Origin: Cryptomeria japonica
Lineage: Eukaryota > Streptophyta > Pinopsida > Cupressales > Cupressaceae
Assembly (NCBI RefSeq): GCF_030272615.1
Contig: NC_081414.1
Location: 910,289,009 to 910,353,008 of the forward strand
Reading direction: 5' to 3'
DNA: 64,000 nucleotides
This document shows positions 22,774 to 34,809 of the stretch, one piece after another. The notes under the pieces are model-generated. The model was not told the origin of the DNA, made no database searches, and saw only the letters and a list, made by a program, of their open reading frames with translations. How positions within the stretch are numbered: the first letter of the stretch is position 1; every line of letters begins with the position of its first letter. The position numbers and the translations under genes were made by a program.

Positions 22774-23486
22774 ATGGACCCAACATCCAGCAAGAGGGGA
22801 AAGAACATTGACCGGCTTCCCGCAACCATAAAATATCAATATCAGGGACAAGTTTATGTCTCAAAACTAGATGATCAAATCAAATGGGCTACAGATACCG
22901 AGGTTGGACACGTTGAGATCAAAGACATTAAGACTCAGTTGGATAAACCAAGGTTGGAAGCCCCACTGAGAAGGATAAGGAGATCAGGCCTAGTGGAGGC
23001 TACCATCTTCCCACAGTCTATACAGGCTCCAGAGTTCATTATGACAATTGCCCAATTCTATGACCCTGATACCCAAAAATGCACAGACACACAAGGAAAA
23101 ATAGTAATAGATCTATCGCCGGATATGTTGGGATTTGTGTTTAGCATCCCCACCAAAGATGAGATATTCCTCTCAACTAAATAGGAAGCCCTCAGTGTAT
23201 GGAACAACAATGTGACCTTAAACAAGAGGCACGTGAATAAAAATTGGCTAGAAGAGGAGAGGAAAACAAGCTTAAAGGCTATGGATATACTGAGGGTAGA
23301 CTTCAAAGAGCCTCAGAGGGACCTTATCATCATGTTGAGAAGGGCCTTTGGCAAGCCCGATTGTAGACACTTTCATCCTTGGATGTTTCAACTCATGGCC
23401 ACCATCCTCGTAACGAAACAATACTTCAATTGGGCCCAGATCCTTTCTGACAATATATGCAGATAGATGAAGGACGTCCACCAGAC
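22774..23486 (+). pseudogene. Unidentified gene-like ORF, 5' part
   Basis: The frame starts MDPTSSKRGKN and stays open to a stop near 23184, then continues in frame (EALSVWNNNVTLNK) past one more stop at 23464 to the solo LTR insertion. The protein looks helical and soluble, with an Arg-rich patch (RRIRRSG) and phrases such as IDLSPDMLGFVFSIP and FHPWMFQLMATILVTKQYF. I do not recognise the family. The general pattern, a substrate-like N-terminus followed by a helical block rich in Trp, Phe and Tyr, resembles proteins often filed as plant transposon-associated. Sense continuity with only a few stops says it was once coding. Confidence 0.6.
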
Positions 23487-23491
23487 CAAGA
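23487..23491. repeat. Target site duplication CAAGA, left copy
   Basis: CAAGA directly precedes the solo LTR start TGTATG; the identical five bases follow its end at 25045-25049. Removing the LTR and one copy restores an open junction in the surrounding ORF. Confidence 0.92.
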
Positions 23492-25044
23492 TGTATGTTA
23501 GGAAATAGGAAATCATCACAAGCATTATAAACATACTAATCTAGCTCAATCACGAAAGCAAAACTGCAATGATCTATCCTAAACAACACTTAATAGAGAC
23601 ATGAAATAAAAACATTCAAAAGCAAAGATTATGCAAACCAAAGATGTGATTTGAATGCTCCTTCATGCGGCTCCATTGTTCTTCTTTCCTCTTCAAGTGG
23701 TTTGGTTGTGGATCTTACCTACAAGTGCACATACATGATTGAAAGCAAGATTGACATTGATTATTGATCAAGAGTACTAGAAGCGTAAATTCGATAGTCT
23801 GGTTAAGGATTGGGGCTTTGATTGAAGAAATTCATCCAATTTATAGAAGAATTGGAGAGATGAACAAATTAGCATGATAGTGATTCGAATGGAAATTCAA
23901 ATCAAGAATAGCAAAATTATGACATGTCTATGACAAATTGCTATGCAAGGATTTATGACAATTTATGACAAATTCTATGTCAAGAATTTATGACAAATTT
24001 CTATGTCAAGAATTGATTGATTGTCAATTATGACAAATTATGACAAATTATGACAAATTTCTATGTCATTCCCATGAAATTAGGAGAGAAATAGGAGGAA
24101 TTTGAAATTAAGAATTTTGAAAAATTAGAAAATTAGAAAATAGGAATTAGGAAAATTAGGAATTAATAAATTGATGAAAATTAGAAATTAGGTAAATTAA
24201 TTAATATTTGTCATTTATTAATTAATTCACAAAGAGGAATAATTAGCCAATTAAATGAACATTTAATTGTAATGAGAAAACTTAGGATAAATAAATAATT
24301 TATTAATCCTAGAGGAAGAAATGACAAACCAAGTTAAATGTTGAAATCACAAAACCCTAGAAGATGAATTAGGTCTTGATGAAAGATAATTGACTCGATC
24401 ATGATTTGATTTTGGATTGATAAATGACCAATGTGATAAATGATTTGACTGATAAATGCGCCAATTGACGAGGAACAATGACAAATTGATCCAAATTGAC
24501 ACGATTGAGAAGGACGACGATCGATGACAAATCGATCGCAAAATGACAAGATTGACAAGAGGACAAGAATCGATGACAAAATAGATTGCAAAATGACAAT
24601 ATTGAAAATGACCACGATCAATGACGAATCGATCGCAAAATGACAAGATCGAATATGACAACGACCGATGACAAATCAATCGTTAAAACGACAGGATTGA
24701 TGATAAATCGACAAGATTGATAAGAGTACAACGATCGATGACAAATCGATCGCAAGATTGACAGGAGGACAAAACCCTAATTAGGATTGACGATGTCCAA
24801 AATGATGACAAATAAGCATGCACATTGAAGCAATAGGATCATGACTGGATAGTGTTGTTGACAAGACCAAATTCAAGAGCGAGATAAATGAAGAACGTAG
24901 AAGAATGACTCGATGTTCGCAAATGATAAAAACCAAGTACGAATCATAGGAGAAATGTTAATGCGATGCAAAAACCTAAAATGAGGCAATGCGCAAATGT
25001 TAAAGTATGACTCCGCAAGCGTTGACCATTTTTAGGTGTCTACA
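23492..25044 (-). repeat. Solo LTR with perfect target duplication
   Basis: The 1553-bp unit begins TGTATG and ends GTGTCTACA, with CAAGA on both sides. On the minus strand it starts TGTAGACACCTAAAAATGGTCA, close to the LTR start of element 3 (TGTAATACCCTAAAAATGGTCA), so it probably comes from the same lineage in minus orientation. A minus-strand TATAAAT word lies at 23839-23845. No internal region remains, as expected after recombination between two LTRs. Confidence 0.9.
24515..24770. repeat. Repeats with CGATCGAT palindromes inside the solo LTR
   Basis: Five variants of a unit of about 45-60 bp carry GATGACAAATCGATCGCAAA and related words. Two units are perfect inverted repeats, CGATCGAT-GACAA-ATCGATCG (24518-24538 and 24732-24752). 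They lie in the U3 part of the LTR when read on the minus strand, upstream of its TATA word. Confidence 0.7.
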
Positions 25045-25049
25045 CAAGA
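25045..25049. repeat. Target site duplication CAAGA, right copy
   Basis: Matches 23487-23491 exactly and directly follows the terminal CA of the solo LTR. Confidence 0.92.
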
Positions 25050-27990
25050 AATTATTTTTCATCTCCTATGTCATCTAGGTGGTTGCAAGGGCAGGTAAGT
25101 TTCCAGGCCTACAGGTGGAAGGTCAGCTTGGAAATGAAGAAGGCTAAAAGAAGGTCTGGGAATATTATTCCCAACTCCTCCTCACTAACGCAAAGGCGCA
25201 TTTCAAAAGGATTAATGATGCCTTCCTCTTCCTCGTAACCATAAAGTTAACTAGGGACACAAGATACAAGATAAGCCTAGAGGCCATGGCCATCATCCAA
25301 GAATGGGCATGTTGGTTTATACAAAACCAACTCTCCACCTATATCAGGGTCAATGGGTTTATAGGAAACCCAATGCTGCTACCTAGCTACTACAATGATC
25401 AAATCATCCTATTAGAGTACGTTAGGCAGCTACTAGGCCTGCAATTCCTCTTGTCATCCAAACATAAAATGGGGATTGCTTTTTCAGTTTCCATTTGGTA
25501 CTTCTCTTGCTCAAAGATACAGGTAGCAAAGATGGCAGAGCAAGAGCTCCAAGACTTGAACCTAAAGGAGTTCAATTATGCTAGGGAATTTTATGATCCC
25601 TATGGGAAGCTTAAGCAAACTATGCCTAAATCATATGAGGGGTATAATCCCAGACTGGAGGAATTTTGGGTAAACCTCGAAGATAGTTTTGAAGTGAGGG
25701 AGAAGAATTACAATAGATTATCTATACCCCAAATAAGGGATTTTGAAATTGAAACTAATCTCCATAAAGACCTGAGGGATGATGGAGACTTGCTTGATGT
25801 TGCATACAAAGAGAAGGAAATTGATAAAAAGGCTCTCTCCCCTATAAGGTGGTCCTCACATGAAGATATTAATATAGACAAAGTCTCCCAAGCGGCCATT
25901 AATAGGACCAAATAGTGGCTCAATTTAAGGGTTAGGTCGAGTGCTTCAAAGGGGAAGCAGAAATAGTCCACCTCAAGGGTGCCCCTATCAAGGGGTTATA
26001 AGGAATATGCTTGCAAGACAAGATCGAGCTCAAGGAAAAATACATCCACTGACCCAGATGATGCAGTTGGGCCTAAAGATAACACTGATGACTTAATGGT
26101 AAAGCTTCATGTGCAGATGAGAAAATCTGAATTATTGAAGAAGGATGGAGACCAAGGAGTAACAGATGGATTAGGAGTTGTGCCACTTGCTGAAGTTCTT
26201 CCACCAAGGATAGATATAGGACAGAGTGTAGGAGAAGGTACTCAGGAGCAAGAAGAAGAAACAAAAATAGATGAAGATGTGCCCACTCATCTCTCTCCAA
26301 CAGCTGCAGCAAAGGTCCCAGTTACCAATGCCCCTATGACACCACCAGTTGATACAACCATAGTGTCGCCCAGGACACCGGCATTTAGGCCTACCACCAA
26401 AAATGTAATTATCAGAAATATTGAATCGAACTATGAAGAGGAAGAGGAACAGCCTAGGGAACAACAGTCACTTGGAGGGGAGAAAGAACCAAGTGAGGCA
26501 AAAGATTTGTTGAATGAAAGATTAGTTTTAATCCCTTAAGACCAAGAAGACCTCCTTAAGGATATAACTAATGAGAAAGGTATGACAAAAGCAAGTAAGG
26601 AGGGGAGGACATTCAGAGAAGAGGTCGGTGATAAGTTGGGAGAGTTGCATAAGCAATAGCAGCTGAATGTTAATATTGCTCTCCAAACTAATCTGGCCCA
26701 CCAAGTTGCTTCGCCTCAAGATCCTAAACAAACAGAAGAAAAAGAGAAGGATGAAGCAGAAGAACATGCAGATGTCCATATTATAACTATTGACATAGTG
26801 TCACATAAAGGTGACAAGGATAAAAATTTACCAAAGTGGCTCAAATTCACTTTCGAAAAGAAGAAAGGTCAAGAAACCTAAGGTTGTACATCATTTGTCA
26901 AGAACAGGTTCTGGTGAAGTGGTTGTGGATGTGGTAGTTCCACTTCACACAGAGGGTTAAGCCTCCCCAAAATACCAAGTATCTTAAGTAAAATTGGGCA
27001 AGCAAACAAAGTGGGGGGAGTTGGATACTTTGGAACTAGTCACCAGTGTCGTCAGGGCACGAATAGATAATGAACATGCCTCTCATGCTGAGGTAAAGGC
27101 ACAATTGGAGCAATACAAATAGTTGTTGATAGAGACGGGCAAGCCATTAGATGCTTGCAGGAATGATAATCTACCATCAACCTCATCACTCCTAGAGGGA
27201 GAGGTAAAAGCATTAATGAAGGTAAGATAGGTAGCCATTGTAGCCAAATCATGGGCTCAAATAAATGTTGCCAAGATTAGATTATTTTTGTAGGATACCA
27301 TGAATGTATACCAGGAGGTAGTGCAAGCAGGTGGAACATTAGCTTCTTGTTCTACGCAATGGGAATGAAAACTTAATATTTTTGATAAACAATTCTGAAT
27401 TTTGAATAAAGTTTTGCATTTAGAAGAAGAGGTAATAATGGAGGAGGACCTCTTAGGAGGAGATAGCTGTAAGAACTTGCAGTCTTTCGTATACATTTTA
27501 GAACTGAAGATTGAAATGCTTTAGTAGTATGTGAAGGATGTGGCAGAAATATGAGTCCCTCTCCTTAGGGAAATTTTGAAATATGATAATTTTGTAAAAC
27601 ATTTGCTCAGAGCCTTTGGGCTGGGGTTAACCAGTATAGGGATCATGGAGGAAAAGCAGGTATTAACTCAATGGGATGCACTTGAGGCTTAGAATCTAGG
27701 ACCCCCAGCTCATTTCAACATAGAATTTATGGATAGATACACTTACCTAATTACCCAATGTCAAGAAGTGGTAGAAACGATAGGGGAATTAGAGAAGAAA
27801 AAGAAGCATGCAGAGGAATTTTTGAAGAAGTTCAAGTTCAGAATCAAGCATGTGGTTGATCCTCATGTTGAAGAAGTTGCATGCATTATTAATAATTATA
27901 AATCCTATATTAAGAAGTGAAAGATGAACACATAGCTGCTAAAGATAGCAAGACCTTTTGCATGACTTCCAATTTTGTACTTCAGCTGCA
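25050..27990 (+). pseudogene. Unidentified gene-like ORF, 3' part
   Basis: Coding character resumes right after the solo LTR: VVARAGKFPGLQVEGQL near 25080, then a longer open piece (25286-25915) with phrases such as YIRVNGFIGNPMLLP and VRQLLGLQFLLSSKHK. Next is an acidic, Pro/Thr-rich part (25979-26539) and coiled-coil-like stretches with stops (26560-27360). The last clear piece is at 27729-27920 (IGELEKKKKHAEEFLKKF). Frame changes and stops become frequent toward the end. The layout of globular N-terminus, acidic linker and coiled-coil C-terminus resembles ORF2 of element 4 in outline only. Function unknown. Confidence 0.55.
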
Positions 27991-28930
27991 ACACCAACTC
28001 ATGTTCTAGTTTTGAGAAAAATTATGCATGATTACGAAAGTCTAGCTCACACAACATGCTCTTCGTAGTGCTCATTGAACCTCTATTTTGTAGTAGTTAA
28101 CTAGAGTCTAGAGGCAGAAACTTGCAAGTTAACTGCGACTCCTAGTTTTGAGTTCTTAATTTAGATTAGGTTTATTTCCTAGAAAGTAGGGTATAAAACT
28201 CTATAAATTGGGAATTTTGATTCATTTGTAAGGGTCCACGAATTGATGATTTGAGGTCCAATTAGAGGTTCCATTTAGAGGGTCCCCAAATTGATTATTT
28301 GTGGCCCACTTAGAAGCTTTTAGGATATTCTTTCAGGATATGATAAACTTCAGTTATTCTTTATTCTTTGAAATAAATACAAGAAGCAGCTTGTAGATTT
28401 CCTGATCTACATTTATATTCTGCAAAATTGTTCTGTGTAATCTGGTAATGTCTATTATTTGGAATTAGCAATGTGGTTTGATCTTTTATTTATTGCTTTA
28501 TGAATTATATTGCACACGTAAGTAGTGTATGAGAATTATTGTGGTAGACAATATTATTGGTGATTTTATTTCCATAAGTCTATGAAATTGATGAATGCTA
28601 ATTTGGATAATATCTGATAATTTTGGATTCCAGGGACCTAATTGAGTAATTTGTTAAGTTGCTATTGAATTGGTTTCATTGTTGTTTTCTTGTTTCCTTT
28701 ATCCTTCACAATTTTATTTTCTAGAAGAATCTTAAATCATAAAATACAAAAAAAAAAGAGGAAGTTAAGCCATTAACGATCAATGGGATTTAGTTTCAGC
28801 CAGCAGGCCCCCTTAACAGGTACAACCACATCCACCATTGGGCTTCCCATCACCGTCGTGACCCGACTATAGAGACCTTGGAGTAGTTAGTTTTCCTAAA
28901 CTTATTGCTTTTCAAGAGAGGTGGTGAGTG
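27991..28930. other. No gene seen; AT-rich stretch with promoter-like words
   Basis: The + strand has TATAAAACTCTATAAAT near 28194 and AATAAATAC near 28373, the arrangement seen in some LTRs (TATA box, then a poly(A) signal), but no repeat partner is in the window. An A-run of 10 follows at about 28748. I cannot place a boundary or name an element. Confidence 0.35.
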
Positions 28931-28940
28931 TTCACATTGG

Positions 28941-30750
28941 CTACCTGATTGTTGGCGGGTGTGTCAAAACAGTTGTCAACAAGTACAATTTTAGGACGCT
29001 ACACATTGAAATTTGATGAGTACCTAATTTGAGTATGAAACCTATTGGACACATATTTGTTCTGGATCTAAGGGGAAACATTTTAACTAGGGTTCCTTGC
29101 TTCATTAATGACCTCTTGTCTACCAACTTCATTTTGTTTCAACTCTCGGTTGTCTTCTGCTAGGTTCTTGCCAATGAGGTTAGGCACTTGATTTGTTGTG
29201 CTACTTTCCTTTGTCCGATTTAGTTCTTCTTCTACCATCTTTTCCCAACTTTTATCTTCCACTTGATATTCAGATTTATTACAATAGAAAGAGCATCCAT
29301 AGTCATATCTACATCCTCGGTCTAATTACAAACTTGTGCAAATAAACAAATATCTAAATTACTTTCCTTTACATAGTAAAAATTTTCATTAGTTCTTGCA
29401 CCTTCTGCGACTAATCTTTCAAAGTTTCCCTTTCTAATTTTACATCCAGTCCCATGAAATATGACCTTATGCCCTTTTCTACACATTTGACTCACACATA
29501 ATAGGTTATTCCTCAAAATTTTAACATAATAAACATTATCAGTTTTATGGTTACCATCAATAGAGATGCTTCCTTTTCCACAAATAGGTGCAACTTCCTC
29601 TCCTGCAAACTTGACTAATCCACCATCATATTTTTCAAGGTTAATAAACTTGTCTCTATCACTAGCCATATGATTTGAACATTCAGAATCGATGATTCGT
29701 GCCTTTTATTCCACTTTAGCATGTACAAAAGATTTTTCTTCTGAATTTCCAGACTGTCCATCATTCTTTCCTTCTAAAGTTAGGAACACGTATTCTTCAC
29801 TCAAGTCATCTTCTTCTTCAGATGAGTAGACCTTCATTGAATGAAAAATCCTCTTCTACTTGTATCTGTCATCTATTCTGATATCCATGTTAATCCCTCT
29901 GTAGTTTTCCTTTCCTTTTTTATCATCATTATATCTTCCACCATAATCTTCCTTATACATACATCTAGAAGCATAATGTCATATTCCTCCACAACTAAAC
30001 CAATTTAGGCATAACTTACCTCTATACTTGCAAGTTCCTCTTCTCAATCTTCTTACAAATTTTTCTTCAATCTCATCCTTGAATTCTTCATTCTCTTTTG
30101 GTTCTTCTTCGAGCTTCCTTGTGGCTTTGAATGTTGCCCCCTTTCTTTCCTTATTGATGTCATCTAGTTCTGCAATCTCAAAGGCAACAATTAACCTAAG
30201 CAGTCGATTCACAGTGTATTTATTTTGTCATGACTTTCCTCAATGGCGTACTTCTTTGGTTTATAGCTTTTGGGTAATGTTTCCATTATCTTCCTTACAA
30301 ATTCAATTTCTTCTATTGATCCAACAACACTTCTAAGAGAATTTACTATTTCATTTGCTTGATGAATGTAGCCTTCATTGTTTTCATCATCAGACATTCT
30401 CACATTCTTGAACTTGTGCAATAGATTTGTAATATTGGCTTGCCTTGTCTTCTCATCTCCTTCAAATACATTCTTCAACTTGTCTCAAATTTCTTTACAT
30501 GACTTAGCCTCTATATTTTTGTTGAACATTGCATCATTACAACAAGTGACAATGGCAACAATAGCCTTTGCATTACTCTAATATGCTTTGATTTTTATAT
30601 GGAGTTGTAGGACCATTTTGTGGAGTAGTATAACCTTTATTAATGCTTTCCCAAATCTTATTCAACATAGTAGCCAAATGACACTCCATTATTTATCTCC
30701 AATAAGCATTAATTGTGCCATAAAACTTTAAATCCTTGAATGTATAGTCA
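28941..30750 (-). pseudogene. copia-type gag and pre-integrase fragment
   Basis: Reading right to left: a gag piece (30209-30478, with ETLPKSYKPKKYAIEESHD), a second gag piece (29979-30212, FEIAELDDINKERKGATF), a damaged zinc knuckle (SCGGI, stop, HYASRC), then the gag-pre-integrase segment at 29322-29669 (MASDRDKF, VYYVKILRNNLLCVSQ). Where the integrase zinc finger should follow, the sequence changes to an unfamiliar Glu/Asn-rich segment with stops down to 28941. This looks like a deletion of most of pol. Confidence 0.75.
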
Positions 30751-30795
30751 TGTGTCATCTTGGATCTTCCTCTTAAGCTTCAAAATAAGAACCTT

Positions 30796-30807
30796 GCTCT
30801 GATACCA
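30796..30807 (-). other. Primer binding site of element 5
   Basis: TGGTATCAGAGC on the minus strand, five bases inside the LTR edge at 30813. Initiator tRNA-Met type. Confidence 0.85.
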
Positions 30808-30812
30808 ATTAT

Positions 30813-32419
30813 TGAACACACCACAATACTAAGAGAAGGGGTGAATTCGTTCAAACCTTCGAACACTTAAATACTAATCTTCAAACCTTAAAACACAAGC
30901 ATATAATCTCAACAATAACAAATTATGAAAGTATGAAGCACAATAAACACATGAACACTAGATTTACATGGAAACCCTAATCAAGGAAAAACCATGGTGA
31001 GAATCAAACACAATATAAATATAATTTGTTACAATGATGTCTCTAGAACATGCTAATTCTAAGTGGACTTGCAGAACTAAGGCGCACAACCTTAGGGTAA
31101 GATACAAAATATTTGCAAGACTAAAACTCACTATTTAAGGGCATGATACAGAAAACTACCAAGAGACTCACTATCTTCCGACAGATAAATGAATAGCTGA
31201 ATTAGAATGAACAAGATCTCTTGATCATGAAATTGATCTTGAACCATTGTTTCAAGCTATCAATATCATTGAAAGCTCTTATGATTCTACAATACAATCT
31301 TTAAACTATATCATGTTGAGATCAAAGCTCTTCACAACACTATTTCACGCATCTCCAATCCCAAATCTACTTGTAGTTCTTTCACACCTTCGGAAAATCA
31401 ATTCACACCTATTCCAAACCCTCACTAATACTTTCACACTCCTTTATGTACACAAGCTTAATCATCAAAACCCTTAACTAGGTCGACAATAGATAGAATA
31501 TACATTATTATATAAATTTAGCCACCCAAACCTAAAATATCAAATGTAGTCCACTCCAAGAGATACAGAGTACCCAAAAACATTATAATACTACATTTCC
31601 AAATTATTCCAACAAACTTGATGCAACCATAACCGGTAAAATTCCTCAAAAGAATCAACTGGATTATGAAACAAGGGAGACACAATGAAAGCAACAAGAA
31701 AACATAACAAATTTACATAAATAAATCATATTAAAGCCATAGAACTTCTGGCAATCATTATATTATCATCAAAGAACATCTGGTAATTAACTAGTTAGAT
31801 GCAGGCTTCATGCCAGATACTATCCAACTGGGACTCTAAGAATCAACTAGATCACAACATGTGAATCTCAATCCTTATTCTAAGTTCTACTTCCTCTGCC
31901 CCTAAAAATGATTACCTAACATCATATTTATACCCATCAGAACACATCTGAGTTGACCTCATAAGATTACATTCACCAATGCAGGAAAATGAAACGTGTA
32001 ATTGGGTTGGCCCTAAGAATTAGATAAATCTTTCTAGAGAATAATAACCAAGTGATACAGTTCAGTAGGAAGGTCGGCCACATGCCAAAGAACATCGGAC
32101 AAGACCCAAAATGAATCCACACACCAAGAATCTTGATGGTAATGAAGGAAAACCAACCGGTAAGCATAAGAACTGCCCTAGGAACCTAGAAACAACCAAT
32201 AGAAACTGATAACTGACTGGAAAAGAACCCAAATCAACTAGAAATATAGAATCAACCACATGAAACCGCTAGGAAACCAAAAAAAGATCTACCACAAAGA
32301 ATAAGCAACTATCGGTGCCAACCGGTAAGAACACAAAAAACTACACAAAGAACAAAACTAAAAGGAAATATTTTTGGTTGATGCAAGATTGCCCATCGAC
32401 TGGGGATGCTCCTGCATCA
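30813..32419 (-). repeat. 5' LTR of element 5
   Basis: The inner edge reads TGAACACACC beside the PBS. The outer edge is set at CCTGCATCA (minus strand TGATGCAGGAGCATCC), giving 1607 bp. A minus-strand TATA word (GGTATAAATATGA) lies near 31921-31935. The inner part shares the phrase for 'gtggaaaccc...aaaaaccatggtgag' with the LTRs of element 4, so the two belong to related copia-type families. The outer edge is an inference without a second LTR. Confidence 0.65.
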
Positions 32420-32994
32420 AAACTACACTCACTAACACATCCTCCAAGGTTGGCATCAAATGAAACGTGTCAATGAACAATGAAGCATGCCAACTAGTCA
32501 GCCTAAAAACATTCTCCAGTGCATGAAACTCAATGCAAATCTACACATGCCATGGTGAGCCCCATATCAACATCCAAACTCAACCTTCAAGGGATATTCA
32601 AATCAAAAGAATATGATCCAAGTGAATGCAACACCACAGTCAGCCAGAGACTAGAATAGCTAACACTAAACATCATAACTTTGCGTGCCAATCAAGTTGC
32701 CACTTGAAAATTGAATTGGAACACTGCATAGATCATACGAAAAAGTTCTCCAAACCACAACACATAAATCCACAAATCTAGAAGCCACTAGGCATACTCC
32801 AAACCTATTTTGACAGATAGTCTTACTGCCAGAAGCAAAAATAACTACAACTCTACCAACTGAGCTATCGAGGACCTAAAAAATAGATAGTACAATGTAC
32901 ACAGAGCATAAACATCATATGTAGAACCATAACATATAATCTTCACATGTCGGAGGATTACAAGACATTCTTTTGTTTGTGTGAAAAGTGGATT
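32420..32994. other. Gap between elements 5 and 3, with a tRNA-like relic
   Basis: There is no ORF of note. On the minus strand, 32875 down to 32850 reads TCCTCGATAGCTCAGTTGG then TAGAG, which matches the acceptor, D-arm and box A of a tRNA. The anticodon arm and box B that should follow are not recognisable, so this is a tRNA-derived fragment (possibly SINE head), not a tRNA gene. Confidence 0.45.
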
Positions 32995-33920
32995 TGTATC
33001 TGTATCTGAATACACAACACTTCAATTAAGTCATTAGATGCATGGTTAGTAAATCAATAATCAATGAATAATGAAACCATTACAAAGTGACTTATTGCCT
33101 TCTAGTAGATGTGAGTTTAGTTTTGCTCTCATATTTCTTTATGCAACACCAGTGATTAGATGACACCTAAACAAAGGATTTAATCTATATGAATATGAAA
33201 TTGAGCTAAATGGATGCAAGATATGCAAAATTAAGCTAACATAATTCAAGAAATATGATTAAGCTAATGTAATATTCTCAATAGACCTAGAGCAAAAACA
33301 ACATAATAACAATAATCTGCAAGGTTTTTTTTTTTTAATGAGAGATGAGAGCCTAGATTTATAGAAAATCCAGAGAGAGACCAATGGTCAAGATCGATCA
33401 ATGATGAATGACAGAGATTCTCCAAGAGGAAGCACAATCTAGGTGAATTGATGTGATTGGCTGCTTTTCTTAGCTGTAAAGAAAATTTAATTAATTTTAA
33501 GATAAAATCAGAAAAACTGATTTATTTCATATTTTATTCAATTTTGATATTTAATTCATTTAATTGGTTTTTTGAGATTTTTCAATTTAATTCCATTTTG
33601 ATTTCTTTTCTCAATTTTAATTCTTTTTTCAAATTAATTCCTTTTTAATGATTTAATGGCAAATTGATTTATTAATTAAATATGCTAGGATATTTAAATA
33701 AATAAATAGGATAATTGATTAAAATATTTACTTGGAATGATTAATTAATTAAATTATTATTTAATTAATATAGAATGATTTATTTGCCACGTGACATTGA
33801 TGGCTGAGAATTAATTAATTAGGTGCTCATGATTGATTTAATTTACCTTTGGTTAGGACCTTGGTGGTGTAGTCAAGATTAGGGGCCCATGGCTTAGGTG
33901 ACCATTTTTAGGGTATTACA
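32995..33920 (-). repeat. 3' LTR of element 3
   Basis: Homologous to 46911-47838 over its whole length, from TGTATCTGTATCTGAATAC to GGGTATTACA. On the minus strand the LTR starts TGTAATACCC. A TATAAAT word on the minus strand lies at 33357-33363. Confidence 0.9.
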
Positions 33921-33933
33921 TTTGCCCCTCTTT
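33921..33933 (-). other. Polypurine tract of element 3
   Basis: AAAGAGGGGCAAA on the minus strand, identical to the PPT of element 1, directly before the LTR. Confidence 0.88.
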
Positions 33934-34091
33934 GAATTGATGTGCGAGCAGCACATTGATTAAAAGAAATTTTAATGTCAAACAGATTATCAGTTTTTAA
34001 CTTGATGGATCACAAACCGATGAAGAGCAAGATGTTCAGCTTGATTTGAAGCGATGAAACTAGACAGATTGATTAAAGCGACACTGATCCC

Positions 34092-34231
34092 GAACTTGAT
34101 TGAACTAGGACCGATAAAGAGAGAGATACGAATCTTGAACTTGATGGATCAAGAAACGAGTATTGATCTAGAACTTGATTGAACTAGATTGAGTGAAGAG
34201 ATGAAACCGATTTCGAACTTGATTGAACTAG
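34092..34231. repeat. Three exact copies of a 17-mer upstream of the PMD promoter
   Basis: GAACTTGATTGAACTAG occurs at 34092-34108, 34171-34187 and 34215-34231. Decayed relatives (AACTTGATGGATCA, AGCTTGATTTGA) fill 34000-34330. They lie within the 3' region of element 3, about 600 bp upstream of a + strand TATA box. Confidence 0.75.
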
Positions 34232-34809
34232 AACCAATTGAGCAAAGAAAATGTCCAGCTTGATTTAAAGCGATGAATCAAGCGTGATTTAGACGAAGAC
34301 AATATCAGCTTGATTTGATGCGATAAAACTGATATGCCCCTAGAGATTGATTCGATTTTGAAGAACAATAAGGTTTTGTTTGATTAATCTTTGATTAAAA
34401 ATATTTTCTGCTCAACTTTCAATGAAGATTTGAAAAAAAAAACTTGACTTTTGATGATGCAATCGTTGATGATGATGATGTAATGATTATGCCCCCTCGG
34501 GAGTGAAATCGAAAGACGGTGAGGTCACAATGATTTTAGGCAATTGAAAGGATAAAAAAATTTAACGATGATAATCTAAGCACGAAGATGTATTGGAAAT
34601 TTAAGTTGAAATCAAAATTGATTTGAGCGAAAAATGATGAGAAAAAGTGATCGAAAGACGAAAGTACCAAGTGGTCAACGTTGTGAGATTTTAACTAGAC
34701 AAATGATCTCAGATTTCAATCTTGATCCTAAAAATGGACTTAGGATGGTTGATTTAGTCAAGGGTATAATTTTCACATCCATCGGAGCAAATTAAAAATT
34801 AGGGTTTTC

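Larger units (their letters stand above)
28931..32419 (-). mobile_element. Element 5: copia-type LTR element, internally deleted, 3' LTR absent
   Basis: A minus-strand 5' LTR (30813-32419), PBS and gag-protease remnants are present, but no integrase core, RT or RNase H follows and no 3' LTR is found. The left limit is approximate. The gag and pre-integrase style (ECSNHMASDRDKF, NLLCVSQMCRKGHKV) is that of plant Ty1/copia elements. Confidence 0.75.

Noticed and set aside
27991-28760. LTR ending the gene-like unit that starts at 21940
   Set aside because: TATA and poly(A)-like words are present, but no matching repeat exists at 21837-22773 and no clear TG...CA ends can be fixed.
32804-32875. 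Functional tRNA gene on the minus strand
   Set aside because: Only the 5' half is tRNA-like; no anticodon stem, T-arm or matching acceptor strand.
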